Part shown: positions 49,680 to 57,307 of the stretch, piece after piece
How positions within the stretch are numbered: the first letter of the stretch is position 1
Layout: every line of letters starts with the position of its first letter
Source of the DNA: Streptomyces sp. H27-H5
Lineage (GTDB): Bacteria; Actinomycetota; Actinomycetes; Streptomycetales; Streptomycetaceae
Assembly (NCBI RefSeq): GCF_026627505.1
Contig: NZ_JAPNLK010000016.1
Span: 60,331 to 124,330 of the forward strand
DNA length: 64,000 bases
Direction: 5' to 3'
The notes under the pieces: generated by a model
What the model was told of the DNA's origin: nothing
Databases searched by the model: none
Seen by the model: the letters and a program-made list of their open reading frames with translations, nothing else
Made by a program: the position numbers and the translations under genes

Positions 49680-50773
49680 CAGGGCGGGACGGCGGCGCGC
49701 GGGGGCCACACCCCGGTGTCGAGGATGCCGAGCGTGTAGGCACGGGCCACCAGGGCCGGGCGTGATTCCGCGTCGAGTGCTCCGCGCAGTCGTCGCAGGT
49801 GGTAGTCCAGCGCCTGGCGGGAGAGGCCCAGGTCGGTGGCGATGGCCCCGTTGGACCGGCCGGCCGCCATCAGGGAGAGGACCCGCAGTTGGACGGGGCT
49901 CACCTGGGCGGGGGCGTCGAACCCGACGCTCAGCGAGGTCAGTACGGCCGAGACCCGGTCGGGAGCACCCTGGCGCCGGACCACCGCGAGGTCGGCCCGC
50001 AGGACCTTGCTCTCGCCCGAGGCCGTGCCGCAGACGACGGAACACGTGCGCCGGGACGCCTTGCCGGCGACCAGGTCCACCCAGGCGCGCCGCACGGTCC
50101 GGGCGTCACCGCGCAGGTGTCCGATGGCTCGGGTGCCCTCCAGGGAGGCGCGGTCGCCCCCGAGCAGTTCGGCGACTCCTCCGCTGACCCGCTGTACCCG
50201 GCCGCGCAGGTCGAGGGTCACGATGGCCAGCCCCGAGCGCTCCCACAGGGCGTGGAGTTCCTCGGCGGCGACGGCCTTGTCCTCCAGGGCCCTGGCCTGG
50301 TCGGTGACGTCCGTGTAGATGCCGCCCACGCGCAGGCCCCGGCCGTGGTCCAGGACGAACCGGTGCCCGGTGACCTGGCGGGGTGTCCCGTCGGGGTGGC
50401 GGAAGACGAGGGTGTGGCGGACCGGCCGGCGGGACGACAGCACCTCGCGGTCCAGGGCCCGGAACACGGCGGCGTCGTCGGGGGCGTCGATCTCCTCCAC
50501 GGTCCGGCCGACCACGGCGTGCGGCTCCATGCGGTACAGGTGGGCGTAGGCCGCGTTCACCCACAGGTACCGGCCCTGTCCGTCGCGGATGAAGGCGGGC
50601 GCGGGGGCGTACGCGGCGAGGGCCTCGAACCATCGCGCCGCTTCCGGGACGTCCCGGTCACCGCCCGCGCCCCGCGCCGGGTCCCCGGCCCGCCCGGACT
50701 CCCCGCTCCACGCCGGCTCCCCGCCCCCGCCGGCCGCCGGCCGTACCTGTCCGTGTTCGTTCTTCGCGTACAT
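49670..50773 (-). CDS. PAS-domain LuxR-type transcriptional regulator
   Basis: A 367-residue regulator. One clear PAS domain spans about residues 48-160 (AYAPAPAFIRDGQGRYLWVN, GGIYTDVTDQ), and a second PAS-like segment spans about 170-280 (SGLAIVTLDLRGRVQRVSGG). The C-terminal LuxR helix-turn-helix reads LRVLSLMAAGRSNGAIATDL followed by GLSRQALDYHLRRLRGAL. The domain set resembles PAS-LuxR regulators of polyene clusters such as PimM, although those are shorter. It is convergent with the MFS gene and may control the operon at 44990-49679. Confidence 0.85.
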   Translation of the reverse strand: MYAKNEHGQVRPAAGGGGEPAWSGESGRAGDPARGAGGDRDVPEAARWFEALAAYAPAPAFIRDGQGRYLWVNAAYAHLYRMEPHAVVGRTVEEIDAPDDAAVFRALDREVLSSRRPVRHTLVFRHPDGTPRQVTGHRFVLDHGRGLRVGGIYTDVTDQARALEDKAVAAEELHALWERSGLAIVTLDLRGRVQRVSGGVAELLGGDRASLEGTRAIGHLRGDARTVRRAWVDLVAGKASRRTCSVVCGTASGESKVLRADLAVVRRQGAPDRVSAVLTSLSVGFDAPAQVSPVQLRVLSLMAAGRSNGAIATDLGLSRQALDYHLRRLRGALDAESRPALVARAYTLGILDTGVWPPRAAVPPCQG

Positions 50774-50983
50774 GCCTGTTTCTGTCTCTCGGGTCTCCGC
50801 TCGCGACTCGCCCTCCCCGGGGCGGGGTCGCTCCCGTCGGGCGTGCGTGTGCGCTGTGCGTCGCGCGTCGTCGACGCTCCGGGCGGGAGGTCAACTTAAC
50901 CGGTTTTGAGGGAAGTTGCGGGCCCGGCAAACGGAATGTCCTGTTCCCGCCGTTCTCGAACTCCCCTCGACTCTCGGGGGACT

Positions 50984-50995
50984 TGGTCCAGACCT
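50984..50995. promoter_or_regulatory. DasR-responsive element-like site upstream of the chitinase
   Basis: TGGTCCAGACCT matches 10 of 12 bases of the palindromic core TGGTCTAGACCA of DasR sites, and equals the 12-base direct repeats described for Streptomyces chitinase promoters. It directly precedes the -35 element. A partial second copy (TGGTCCACCACC) lies at 51027-51038. Confidence 0.7.
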
Positions 50996-50996
50996 A

Positions 50997-51025
50997 TTGA
51001 CCGTCGGTGCGGACCTCCCTACCGT
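50997..51025 (+). promoter_or_regulatory. Chitinase promoter
   Basis: TTGACC at 50997-51002 and TACCGT at 51020-51025 are separated by exactly 17 bases, a good vegetative-sigma-factor promoter. It is flanked by the DasR-like repeats, the arrangement known for Streptomyces chitinase genes. Confidence 0.65.
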
Positions 51026-51083
51026 CTGGTCCACCACCCCACGCACCTATCCGGGTTCCCCCCAGTCCAGGAGGCACCTCGCC

Positions 51084-52145
51084 ATGCTCTCTCGCGGTTC
51101 ACGCCTGTTGATGGCCGCCCTGGCCACCGCCCTCGCCCTGCCGAACCTGATCGCGGCCACCCCGGGCCCCGCCCCGGCCCCGCGGGCCGACACCTGCGCG
51201 GTCAAGTCGAGGCCCGCCGGCAAAGTCCTCCAGGGCTACTGGGAGAACTGGGACGGGGCCGCCAACGGCGTGCACCCGCCGCTCGGTTGGATCCCGATCA
51301 CCGACAGCCGCATCCAGGGCCACGGCTACAACGTGACCAACGCGGCGTTCCCGGTCATCCGCTCGGACGGCACCGTCCTGTGGGAGGACGGGATGGACTC
51401 CACGGTGAAGGTGGCCACGCCGGCCGAGATGTGCCAGGCCAAGGCCTCCGGCCAGACCATCCTGATGTCCATCGGCGGCGCCGCGGCGGGCATCGACCTC
51501 AGCTCCAGCGCCGTCGCCGACCGGTTCGTCGCGACGGTGGTGCCGATCCTGCAGAAGTACAACTTCGACGGCATCGACATCGACATCGAGACCGGCCTCG
51601 TCGGCAGCGGGAGCATCACCACGCTGTCGGCCTCGCAGGCCAACCTCATCCGCATCATCGACGGCGTGCTCGCCCGGATGCCCTCGAACTTCGGCCTCAC
51701 GATGGCACCCGAGACGGCCTACGTCACCGGCGGCAGCGTGGCGTACGGCTCGATCTGGGGCGCCTACCTGCCCATCGTGAAGAAGTACGCCGACAACGGC
51801 CGCCTGTGGTGGCTGAACATGCAGTACTACAACGGCAGCATGTACGGCTGCTCGGGCGACTCCTACTCCGCCGGCACCGTACAGGGGTTCACCGCGCAGA
51901 CCGACTGCCTGAACAAGGGCCTGGTCGTCCAGGGCACCACCATCAAGGTCCCCTACGACAAGCAGGTCCCCGGACTCCCGGCCCAGCCGGGCGCGGGCGG
52001 CGGCCACATGGCCCCGAACCTGGTGGCGCAGGCCTGGAACAAGTACGGGAACGGCCTCAAGGGCCTGATGACCTGGTCCGTGAACTGGGACGGCGCCAAG
52101 AACTGGACCTTCGGCAACAACGTCAAGGCGCTCCAGGGCCGCTGA
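51084..52145 (+). CDS. Secreted GH18 chitinase, single domain
   Basis: A 353-residue enzyme that cleaves chitin outside the cell. The signal peptide runs through the first 25 residues (LLMAALATALALPNLIAATP). The GH18 catalytic motif is FDGIDIDIETG, with acid/base Glu169 (DxxDxDxE). ILMSIGGAAAG is the upstream conserved strand, and MTWSVNWDGAKNW near the end is the substrate-lining Trp motif. It has no binding module, as in Chi18-aE/ChiD-like Streptomyces enzymes. GGAGG lies before ATG 51084. A DasR-like site and promoter precede it and a strong hairpin follows it. Confidence 0.92.
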   Translation: MLSRGSRLLMAALATALALPNLIAATPGPAPAPRADTCAVKSRPAGKVLQGYWENWDGAANGVHPPLGWIPITDSRIQGHGYNVTNAAFPVIRSDGTVLWEDGMDSTVKVATPAEMCQAKASGQTILMSIGGAAAGIDLSSSAVADRFVATVVPILQKYNFDGIDIDIETGLVGSGSITTLSASQANLIRIIDGVLARMPSNFGLTMAPETAYVTGGSVAYGSIWGAYLPIVKKYADNGRLWWLNMQYYNGSMYGCSGDSYSAGTVQGFTAQTDCLNKGLVVQGTTIKVPYDKQVPGLPAQPGAGGGHMAPNLVAQAWNKYGNGLKGLMTWSVNWDGAKNWTFGNNVKALQGR

Positions 52146-52203
52146 TCGCCGACCGCCCCCACCCTTCCCGACCACCCCGGCCCGGCCCGGCCCGGCCCGG
52201 GGA

Positions 52204-52247
52204 CGACGCTCGACCGAGGCACCCCACGCGCCCCCGGTCGAGCGTCG
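52204..52247 (+). terminator. Terminator hairpin behind the chitinase
   Basis: CGACGCTCGACCG and CGGTCGAGCGTCG form a perfect 13-bp stem with an 18-base loop, followed by CCCCTTT. It begins 58 bases after the chitinase stop. Confidence 0.75.
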
Positions 52248-52324
52248 CCCCTTTGCGGGGGCAACATCGCGACCGTCGACGTCGCGGTGGCCCGGCACGA
52301 GTACCCCACGACTGCACAGCGTGA

Positions 52325-52343
52325 TCATCAGATTGCCTGATGA
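52325..52343. promoter_or_regulatory. Inverted repeat TCATCAG-ATTGC-CTGATGA
   Basis: Perfect 7-base arms. It contains TTGCCTG, also present in the two sites next to the MarR gene, and may be a third, distal binding site. Confidence 0.5.
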
Positions 52344-52450
52344 ATGAGCCTCTCCGTTGCCATCCCGAGCCCCGAGGTCGCTCACCTGCGAGTTTACGTT
52401 CGCCAATGCTTGCCTTTGTCAACTTTTTAGCTCCGTACGGCCCTCCCGGT

Positions 52451-52493
52451 TTGCCTGGAGCAACCAACTACTTTTACGGTTGCCTGAAGCAAC
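52451..52493. promoter_or_regulatory. Two MarR-type operators overlapping a promoter
   Basis: TTGCCTGGAGCAA at 52451-52463 and GTTGCCTGAAGCAAC at 52479-52493 share the palindrome (G)TTGC-N5-GCAA(C). The first covers a possible -35 (TTGCCT), and TACGGT at 52475-52480, 18 bases later, could be the -10. The second ends 15 bases before the MarR start, so binding would block transcription. Confidence 0.65.
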
Positions 52494-52508
52494 GATGCAG
52501 GAGGTGCG

Positions 52509-52970
52509 ATGGCCGAGCGGGCGCAGTACGAGGAATTGGCTCGCGAGCTCAGTGCCGTCGGCGCCGTCAAGAGGGACCTGGGTCGGATCCTGCCCCAGGA
52601 CTGCCCGGCGGGATCCGCCGCCGTGCTGCACCTCCTCGGTCGGCACGGGGACATGCGCATGTGCCGACTCGCCGAGCTGCTCTCCGTGGACATGTCCGTC
52701 ACCAGCCGTCACGTCGCGCACGTCGCGGACCGGGGCTGGATCGAACGCCGACCCGACCCGGCCGACAAACGCTCGCGCATCCTGCACCTCACCGCCGCCG
52801 GGGGAGAACAGCTCGACGAGCTCTCCCGACGCTCCTCGCAGCTGCTCGCCGACCGGTTGAGCGACTGGTCCGACGAGGAGGTGGGCCGGCTCGTCCGGCT
52901 CATGTCCCGCCTGCGCGAAAGCTTCGGTGACTGCCGCTCCGGCGGCGTCCACCGCACACGACTGAACTGA
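52509..52970 (+). CDS. MarR-family transcriptional regulator
   Basis: A 153-residue winged-helix repressor. The recognition region reads MRMCRLAELLSVDMSVTSRH, followed by VAHVADRGWIERRPDPADKR and SRILHLTAAGGEQL, the classical MarR wing (DxRxxxLxLT). Two matching palindromes lie just upstream. It sits 37 bases before an EmrB/QacA-type exporter on the same strand; this MarR-exporter order is a standard drug-responsive operon in which ligand binding releases the repressor. Confidence 0.92.
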   Translation: MAERAQYEELARELSAVGAVKRDLGRILPQDCPAGSAAVLHLLGRHGDMRMCRLAELLSVDMSVTSRHVAHVADRGWIERRPDPADKRSRILHLTAAGGEQLDELSRRSSQLLADRLSDWSDEEVGRLVRLMSRLRESFGDCRSGGVHRTRLN

Positions 52971-53007
52971 TCACCCGTACACCCGCACGAAGAACGTTAG
53001 GAAGCCC

Positions 53008-55605
53008 ATGGCAACGACCACACCAGCCGGTGTGCGGGGCTCTCACGCCAAGCACGGAGGCGGCCACGACGGCGCACCCATGACGCACCGGCAGATCATG
53101 GAGGCGCTCTCCGGGCTGTTGCTCGGCATGTTCGTCGCGATCCTGTCGTCGACGATCGTCTCCAACGCCCTGCCCGAGATCATCGGCGACCTGGGCGGCG
53201 GCCAGTCCGCCTACACCTGGGTCGTCACCGCCGCACTGCTCTCCATGACGGCCGCCACCCCCCTGTGGGGCAAGCTCTCCGACCTGTACAGCAAGAAGGC
53301 ACTCGTCCAGATAGCCCTGGTCATCTACGTGCTGGGATCGGCCGCCGCCGGCCTGTCCCAGAACGCGGGGATGCTCATCGCCTGTCGTGTGGTCCAGGGC
53401 ATCGGCGTCGGCGGCCTGTCCGCCCTCGCCCAGATCGTGATGGCCGCGATGATCTCCCCGCGCGAGCGCGGCCGCTACAGCGGCTACCTCGGCGCGACCT
53501 TCGCCGTGGCCACCGTCGGCGGACCGCTGCTCGGCGGCGTCATCACCGACACCGACTGGCTCGGCTGGCGCTGGTGCTTCTACGTCGGCGTACCCTTCGC
53601 GATCATCGCCCTGATCGTGCTCCAGAAGACCCTGCACCTGCCCGTCGTCAAGCGCGAGGTCAAGGTCGACTGGGGCGGCGCGTTCTTCATCTCGGCCGCC
53701 GTGTCGCTGTTGCTGGTCTGGGTCACCTTCGCCGGCGACAAGTACGACTGGGTCTCCTGGCAGACGTTCGCCATGGTCGGCGGGTCGATCGCCCTCGGGC
53801 TGCTGTTCGTCCTCGTCGAATCCAAGGCAGCCGAACCGATCATCCCGCTGCGCCTGTTCCGCAACCGCACCATCGCGCTGTCGTCGATCGCCTCGCTGTT
53901 CGTCGGTGTCGCGATGTTCACCGGCACGGTGTTCTTCAGCCAGTACTTCCAGCTGGCCCGCGACAAGTCCCCGACCATGTCGGGCGTGATGACGATCCCG
54001 ATGATCGCCGGTCTGTTCGTCTCCTCCACCGTCTCCGGCCAGGTGATCACCAAGACCGGCAAGTGGAAGGCGTGGCTGCTCTGCGGCGGCGTGCTGGTGA
54101 CCGCCGGTCTGGGCCTGCTCGGCACGATCCGCTACGACACCGAGTACTGGCACATCGCGATCTTCATGGCGCTGCTGGGCCTGGGCATCGGCATGATGAT
54201 GCAGAACCTGGTGCTGTGCACGCAGAACCAGGTGGCGCCGTCCGACCTCGGGTCGGCCAGCTCCACAGTGACCTTCTTCCGTTCCCTCGGTGGCGCGATC
54301 GGCGTCTCCGCGCTCGGCGCGGTGATGGCCAACCGGATCACCCACTACGCCCAGGACGGGCTCGCCACCCTCGACCCGAAGTACGCGGCGGCCGCCGCCG
54401 GTTCCAGCTCCGGCAGCAGCATCCCGGACATGGACAGCCTGCCGGGCCCGCTGCGCACCGTCATGGAGAGCGCGTACGGCCACGGCATCGCGGACGTCTT
54501 CCTGATCGCCGCGCCGCTCGCGCTGATCGCCTTCCTCGTCACGATCTTCATCAAGGAGGTCCCGCTGCGCACGTCGGGCGGTCTGGAGCAGGCCGCCTCG
54601 CCCGTCGAGGCGGGCCCGGGACGCGGCGATGACCTCGCGGCCCCCGCTGCCGTGACGACCTCGGCTCCGCGGTTCGCCGAGACCGCCGGCGAGGAGCGCA
54701 CGGCGCACCCCGCACCCGTACTCACAGCCTCGGCCTCGGCCTCGGTCGACACCGGACGCGGAACGGGCGACGTCGAGCCCGGGACGACACAGCAGACGAC
54801 CACCGTCACCGCGGTGGCGAACGAAGGGACCGGTCCCGTGAACGGTGGTACTCCGGTGGGCGGTTACGTGCGCGGCTCCGAGAGCGCGCCCGTACCCCAG
54901 GCGGCCGTGACGCTGATCTCCCTCGCGGGACGCCAGCTGGGCCGGTCGGTCTCACGGGCCGACGGCTCGTACGCCGTGGACGCCCCGGGCTCGGGCTCGT
55001 ACGTCCTGATCGCCTCGGCCGACGGTTTCCAGCCGCAGGCGTCGACGATCGTGGTGAACGGCGAGCCGGTCGCGTACGACATCCTGCTGAGCGGTACGAG
55101 CGGGCTGAGTGGCCTCGTCCGGGCCGCCGGGAGCGGTGACCCGGTCAAGGACGCGATGGTCATCGTGACCGACGTACGCGGTGACGTGTTGGCGTCCGCG
55201 ACCACCGGCGAGCAGGGAGAGTTCTCCTTCGCCGAGATGGTGCCGGGCTCGGTGACCATCGCGGTCAACGCCCTGGGGCACCGCCCCGCGGCCCTGCCCG
55301 TCGAGGTCGGCGGCGCCGGCGTCACCCGGGTCGAGGTCGAGCTCAGCCCCGGCGCACGGGTCCAGGGCGTCGTACGGGCGCCGCACGGCCCGCTCGGCGA
55401 CGCGCGGGTCACGCTGATCGACACGGCGGGCAACGTCGTCGACACGGCGAGGACCGGCGCGGACGGCGCGTACGCCTTCACCGACCTCGACAGCGGCGAG
55501 TACACCGTCATCGCGACGAGCTACCCGCCGGTGGCCACGGCCCTGAGCGTGGGCGCCCGCGGTGTCGACGACCACGACATCGAGCTGGCCCACCCCGGCG
55601 AGTAG
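53008..55605 (+). CDS. DHA2 (EmrB/QacA)-type MFS exporter with C-terminal carboxypeptidase-regulatory-like repeats
   Basis: An 865-residue protein. Residues 30-525 form a 14-helix drug exporter: GLLLGMFVAILSSTIVSNAL with PEIIGDLGG (helix 1 region), PLWGKLSDLYSKKALVQIAL (motif A) and VVQGIGVGGLSALAQIVMAA (motif C-like). After an acidic Thr/Ala-rich linker, residues 610-865 contain three copies of a beta-sandwich module of carboxypeptidase regulatory type (YVRGSESAPVPQAAVTLIS, LVRAAGSGDPVKDAMVIVTD, VVRAPHGPLGDARVTLIDTA). Such tails are known on Streptomyces exporters of this class; their role is unclear. It is co-transcribed with MarR and probably YceI. Confidence 0.88.
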   Translation: MATTTPAGVRGSHAKHGGGHDGAPMTHRQIMEALSGLLLGMFVAILSSTIVSNALPEIIGDLGGGQSAYTWVVTAALLSMTAATPLWGKLSDLYSKKALVQIALVIYVLGSAAAGLSQNAGMLIACRVVQGIGVGGLSALAQIVMAAMISPRERGRYSGYLGATFAVATVGGPLLGGVITDTDWLGWRWCFYVGVPFAIIALIVLQKTLHLPVVKREVKVDWGGAFFISAAVSLLLVWVTFAGDKYDWVSWQTFAMVGGSIALGLLFVLVESKAAEPIIPLRLFRNRTIALSSIASLFVGVAMFTGTVFFSQYFQLARDKSPTMSGVMTIPMIAGLFVSSTVSGQVITKTGKWKAWLLCGGVLVTAGLGLLGTIRYDTEYWHIAIFMALLGLGIGMMMQNLVLCTQNQVAPSDLGSASSTVTFFRSLGGAIGVSALGAVMANRITHYAQDGLATLDPKYAAAAAGSSSGSSIPDMDSLPGPLRTVMESAYGHGIADVFLIAAPLALIAFLVTIFIKEVPLRTSGGLEQAASPVEAGPGRGDDLAAPAAVTTSAPRFAETAGEERTAHPAPVLTASASASVDTGRGTGDVEPGTTQQTTTVTAVANEGTGPVNGGTPVGGYVRGSESAPVPQAAVTLISLAGRQLGRSVSRADGSYAVDAPGSGSYVLIASADGFQPQASTIVVNGEPVAYDILLSGTSGLSGLVRAAGSGDPVKDAMVIVTDVRGDVLASATTGEQGEFSFAEMVPGSVTIAVNALGHRPAALPVEVGGAGVTRVEVELSPGARVQGVVRAPHGPLGDARVTLIDTAGNVVDTARTGADGAYAFTDLDSGEYTVIATSYPPVATALSVGARGVDDHDIELAHPGE

Positions 55606-55619
55606 CCGGACCCCGGCCC

Positions 55620-55680
55620 GGGGGGGGGGCCCCCCGCCCCCAGGGCCGCCCCCCCGCCCGGGGGGCGCGCCCCGAGCAGG
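55620..55680. repeat. G/C homopolymer tract between the exporter and YceI genes
   Basis: Ten G followed by six C (55620-55635), then several further C7 and G6 runs. It can form a G6C6 hairpin right behind the exporter gene. Runs like these are prone to sequencing error and slippage. Confidence 0.7.
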
Positions 55681-55744
55681 AGGCGCGCCCCGCGGGCCGG
55701 CCATGTTCAAACGATCTCGACATGCTTGGCAGGGAGAAAACGGG

Positions 55745-56566
55745 ATGGGACTGACCGCACGGATCCTCACGCGCGACGGATGGGCCGTGTCGCACGCGGT
55801 CGTCACGGTGACCGACATGACGGGCACGCAGGTGGTCCGCGCCGAGGCCGACGCCGACGGAGCCGTACGCGACACGACCGCGCTCGCACCGGGGGCGTAC
55901 ACCGTCATAGTCACCGCGGTCGGCTACGCGCCCAGCGCGTCGAGCGCGATCGTCACGGCCGGCGGACGCACCGAGGTCGGCAAGGTCGTCCTCGCCCGTC
56001 AGGGGGGTACCGAGCTGCCGCCGCCCGGGCCGTGGACGATCGACCCGGCGCACTCCTCCGTGGGCGCCGTCGCACAGCACCTGGGCATCTCCAGCGTGCA
56101 CGGGCGGTTCACCGAGTTCACCGGCCGGATCGAGATCTCCCCGGACGCGGTGTCCGCGTCCCGTGTGGAGGCGAGGATCGGCGCGGCGTCCATCGACACG
56201 GGCAACGACCTGCGCGACGGCCACCTGAAGTCGCCGGACTTCCTGGACGTGGAGACGTACCCGGAACTCTCCTACCGCTCGACGGGTCTGACGCCCGCCG
56301 GGTCCGACCGCTGGACCGTGCACGGCGAGCTGACGATGCGCGGCGTCGTACGGCCCGTGGACCTGGACCTCGCCTACCTGGGCACCGGCGCCGACCCGTG
56401 GGGCGGCACGCGCGCCGCGTTCCGCGCCACCGCGGATCTTTACCGCGAGGACTTCGCGATGAACTACAACCAGGTGGTGCGGGCGGGCATCGCCGCCATC
56501 GGGACGACGCTGAAGGTGGAGCTGGACATCCAGGCGGTACAGGGCGAGTCGCTGCCGCAGGCGTAG
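55745..56566 (+). CDS. YceI-family protein with N-terminal carboxypeptidase-regulatory-like domain
   Basis: A 273-residue protein. Residues 3-88 form one carboxypeptidase-regulatory-like beta-sandwich (LTRDGWAVSHAVVTVTDMTG, PGAYTVIVTAVGYAPSASSA), closely similar to the modules on the exporter encoded just upstream. Residues 94-270 are a YceI lipocalin-like domain: WTIDPAHSSVGAVAQHLGIS, FTGRIEISPDAVSASRVEAR, HLKSPDFLDVETYPELSYRS and FAMNYNQVVRAG. YceI proteins bind polyisoprenoids or amphiphiles. No signal peptide is seen. GGGAG precedes ATG 55745. The shared module suggests that it works with the exporter. Confidence 0.88.
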   Translation: MGLTARILTRDGWAVSHAVVTVTDMTGTQVVRAEADADGAVRDTTALAPGAYTVIVTAVGYAPSASSAIVTAGGRTEVGKVVLARQGGTELPPPGPWTIDPAHSSVGAVAQHLGISSVHGRFTEFTGRIEISPDAVSASRVEARIGAASIDTGNDLRDGHLKSPDFLDVETYPELSYRSTGLTPAGSDRWTVHGELTMRGVVRPVDLDLAYLGTGADPWGGTRAAFRATADLYREDFAMNYNQVVRAGIAAIGTTLKVELDIQAVQGESLPQA

Positions 56567-56727
56567 GACGCGACGCCCGCCGGCTCCGGGGGACCGTCGC
56601 GCCCCCGGTGGGCCCGCGTCCGGGCGGGTCGGGCGCGCAGCGGGTGCGCGGTACGTCCGGATGGGGGAAGCTGATCAGGGCTACGGCAGTACACCGATGT
56701 CGGGACGGCCCGGTCAAGGAGGGTCTT

Positions 56728-57201
56728 GTGGTCACTTCAGGAGACGGCGGGCTCACTCCCGCAACGCCCCGGGCCGGGGTCAGGACGGCCACCCTGCTGT
56801 GCGCGGCCGCCGCCCTCGTGGCCGGCGCCGTGCCCGCTTCCGCGCAGACGCGCGCCGCACCGGAACCCCTCGTGGTGCTCGACTGTTCCAACGAGGCCCA
56901 GGTGCGACCCGAGGACTACCTGCTGGCGTGCGGCGACGGGAACAGCCGCCTCGTGCGACTCGACTGGGAGTCCTGGGGCCCGAAGACCGCCACGGCCACC
57001 GGCACCAACATGGTGAACGACTGCCGCCCCTACTGCGCGGCCGGTCGGTTCCACCCCCACCCGGTGACCGTGACCTTCAGCAATCCGAAGCCGTGGCCCG
57101 CGCACCCCGAGGTCCAGCGGTTCACGACGGTCCGGCTGCTCTACACCGACACCGTGCCCTCCCCCATCCCCAAGGACGTCACGTACAAGCTCTTCTACTG
57201 A
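56728..57201 (+). CDS. Secreted small protein of unknown function
   Basis: A 157-residue protein with a signal peptide (RTATLLCAAAALVAGAVPAS, cleavage near ASA-QTR). The mature part of about 115 residues has four Cys residues (DCSNEAQ, LACGDGNS, NDCRPYCAAG) likely paired in disulfides, then HPHPVTVTFSNPKPWPAHPE and a C-terminal DVTYKLFY. I recall similar proteins in many Streptomyces without assigned function. AAGGAGGG lies 6 bases before GTG 56728. Separate transcription is likely. Confidence 0.8.
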   Translation: MVTSGDGGLTPATPRAGVRTATLLCAAAALVAGAVPASAQTRAAPEPLVVLDCSNEAQVRPEDYLLACGDGNSRLVRLDWESWGPKTATATGTNMVNDCRPYCAAGRFHPHPVTVTFSNPKPWPAHPEVQRFTTVRLLYTDTVPSPIPKDVTYKLFY

Positions 57202-57307
57202 GCGGAGCCGACGGCGCCACCGGAGGCACCCGGGCACGGAGCCATTGTCGGAGCGCCGCGCCCGTACGGGGAGACGGCGGCCCGGAGGCGGCCTGGAGGT
57301 TCACAGG

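Larger units (their letters stand above)
50774..51083. other. Divergent region between the PAS-LuxR gene and the chitinase gene
   Basis: About 310 bases. The chitinase half contains the DasR-like site and promoter listed separately; near 50895-50945 the sequence is AT-richer and may be the regulator's promoter. Confidence 0.5.
52146..52508. other. Region between the chitinase and MarR genes
   Basis: Apart from the chitinase terminator and the MarR-type palindromes listed separately, it holds a (CGGCC)n run near 52180-52200 and no gene. Confidence 0.5.
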
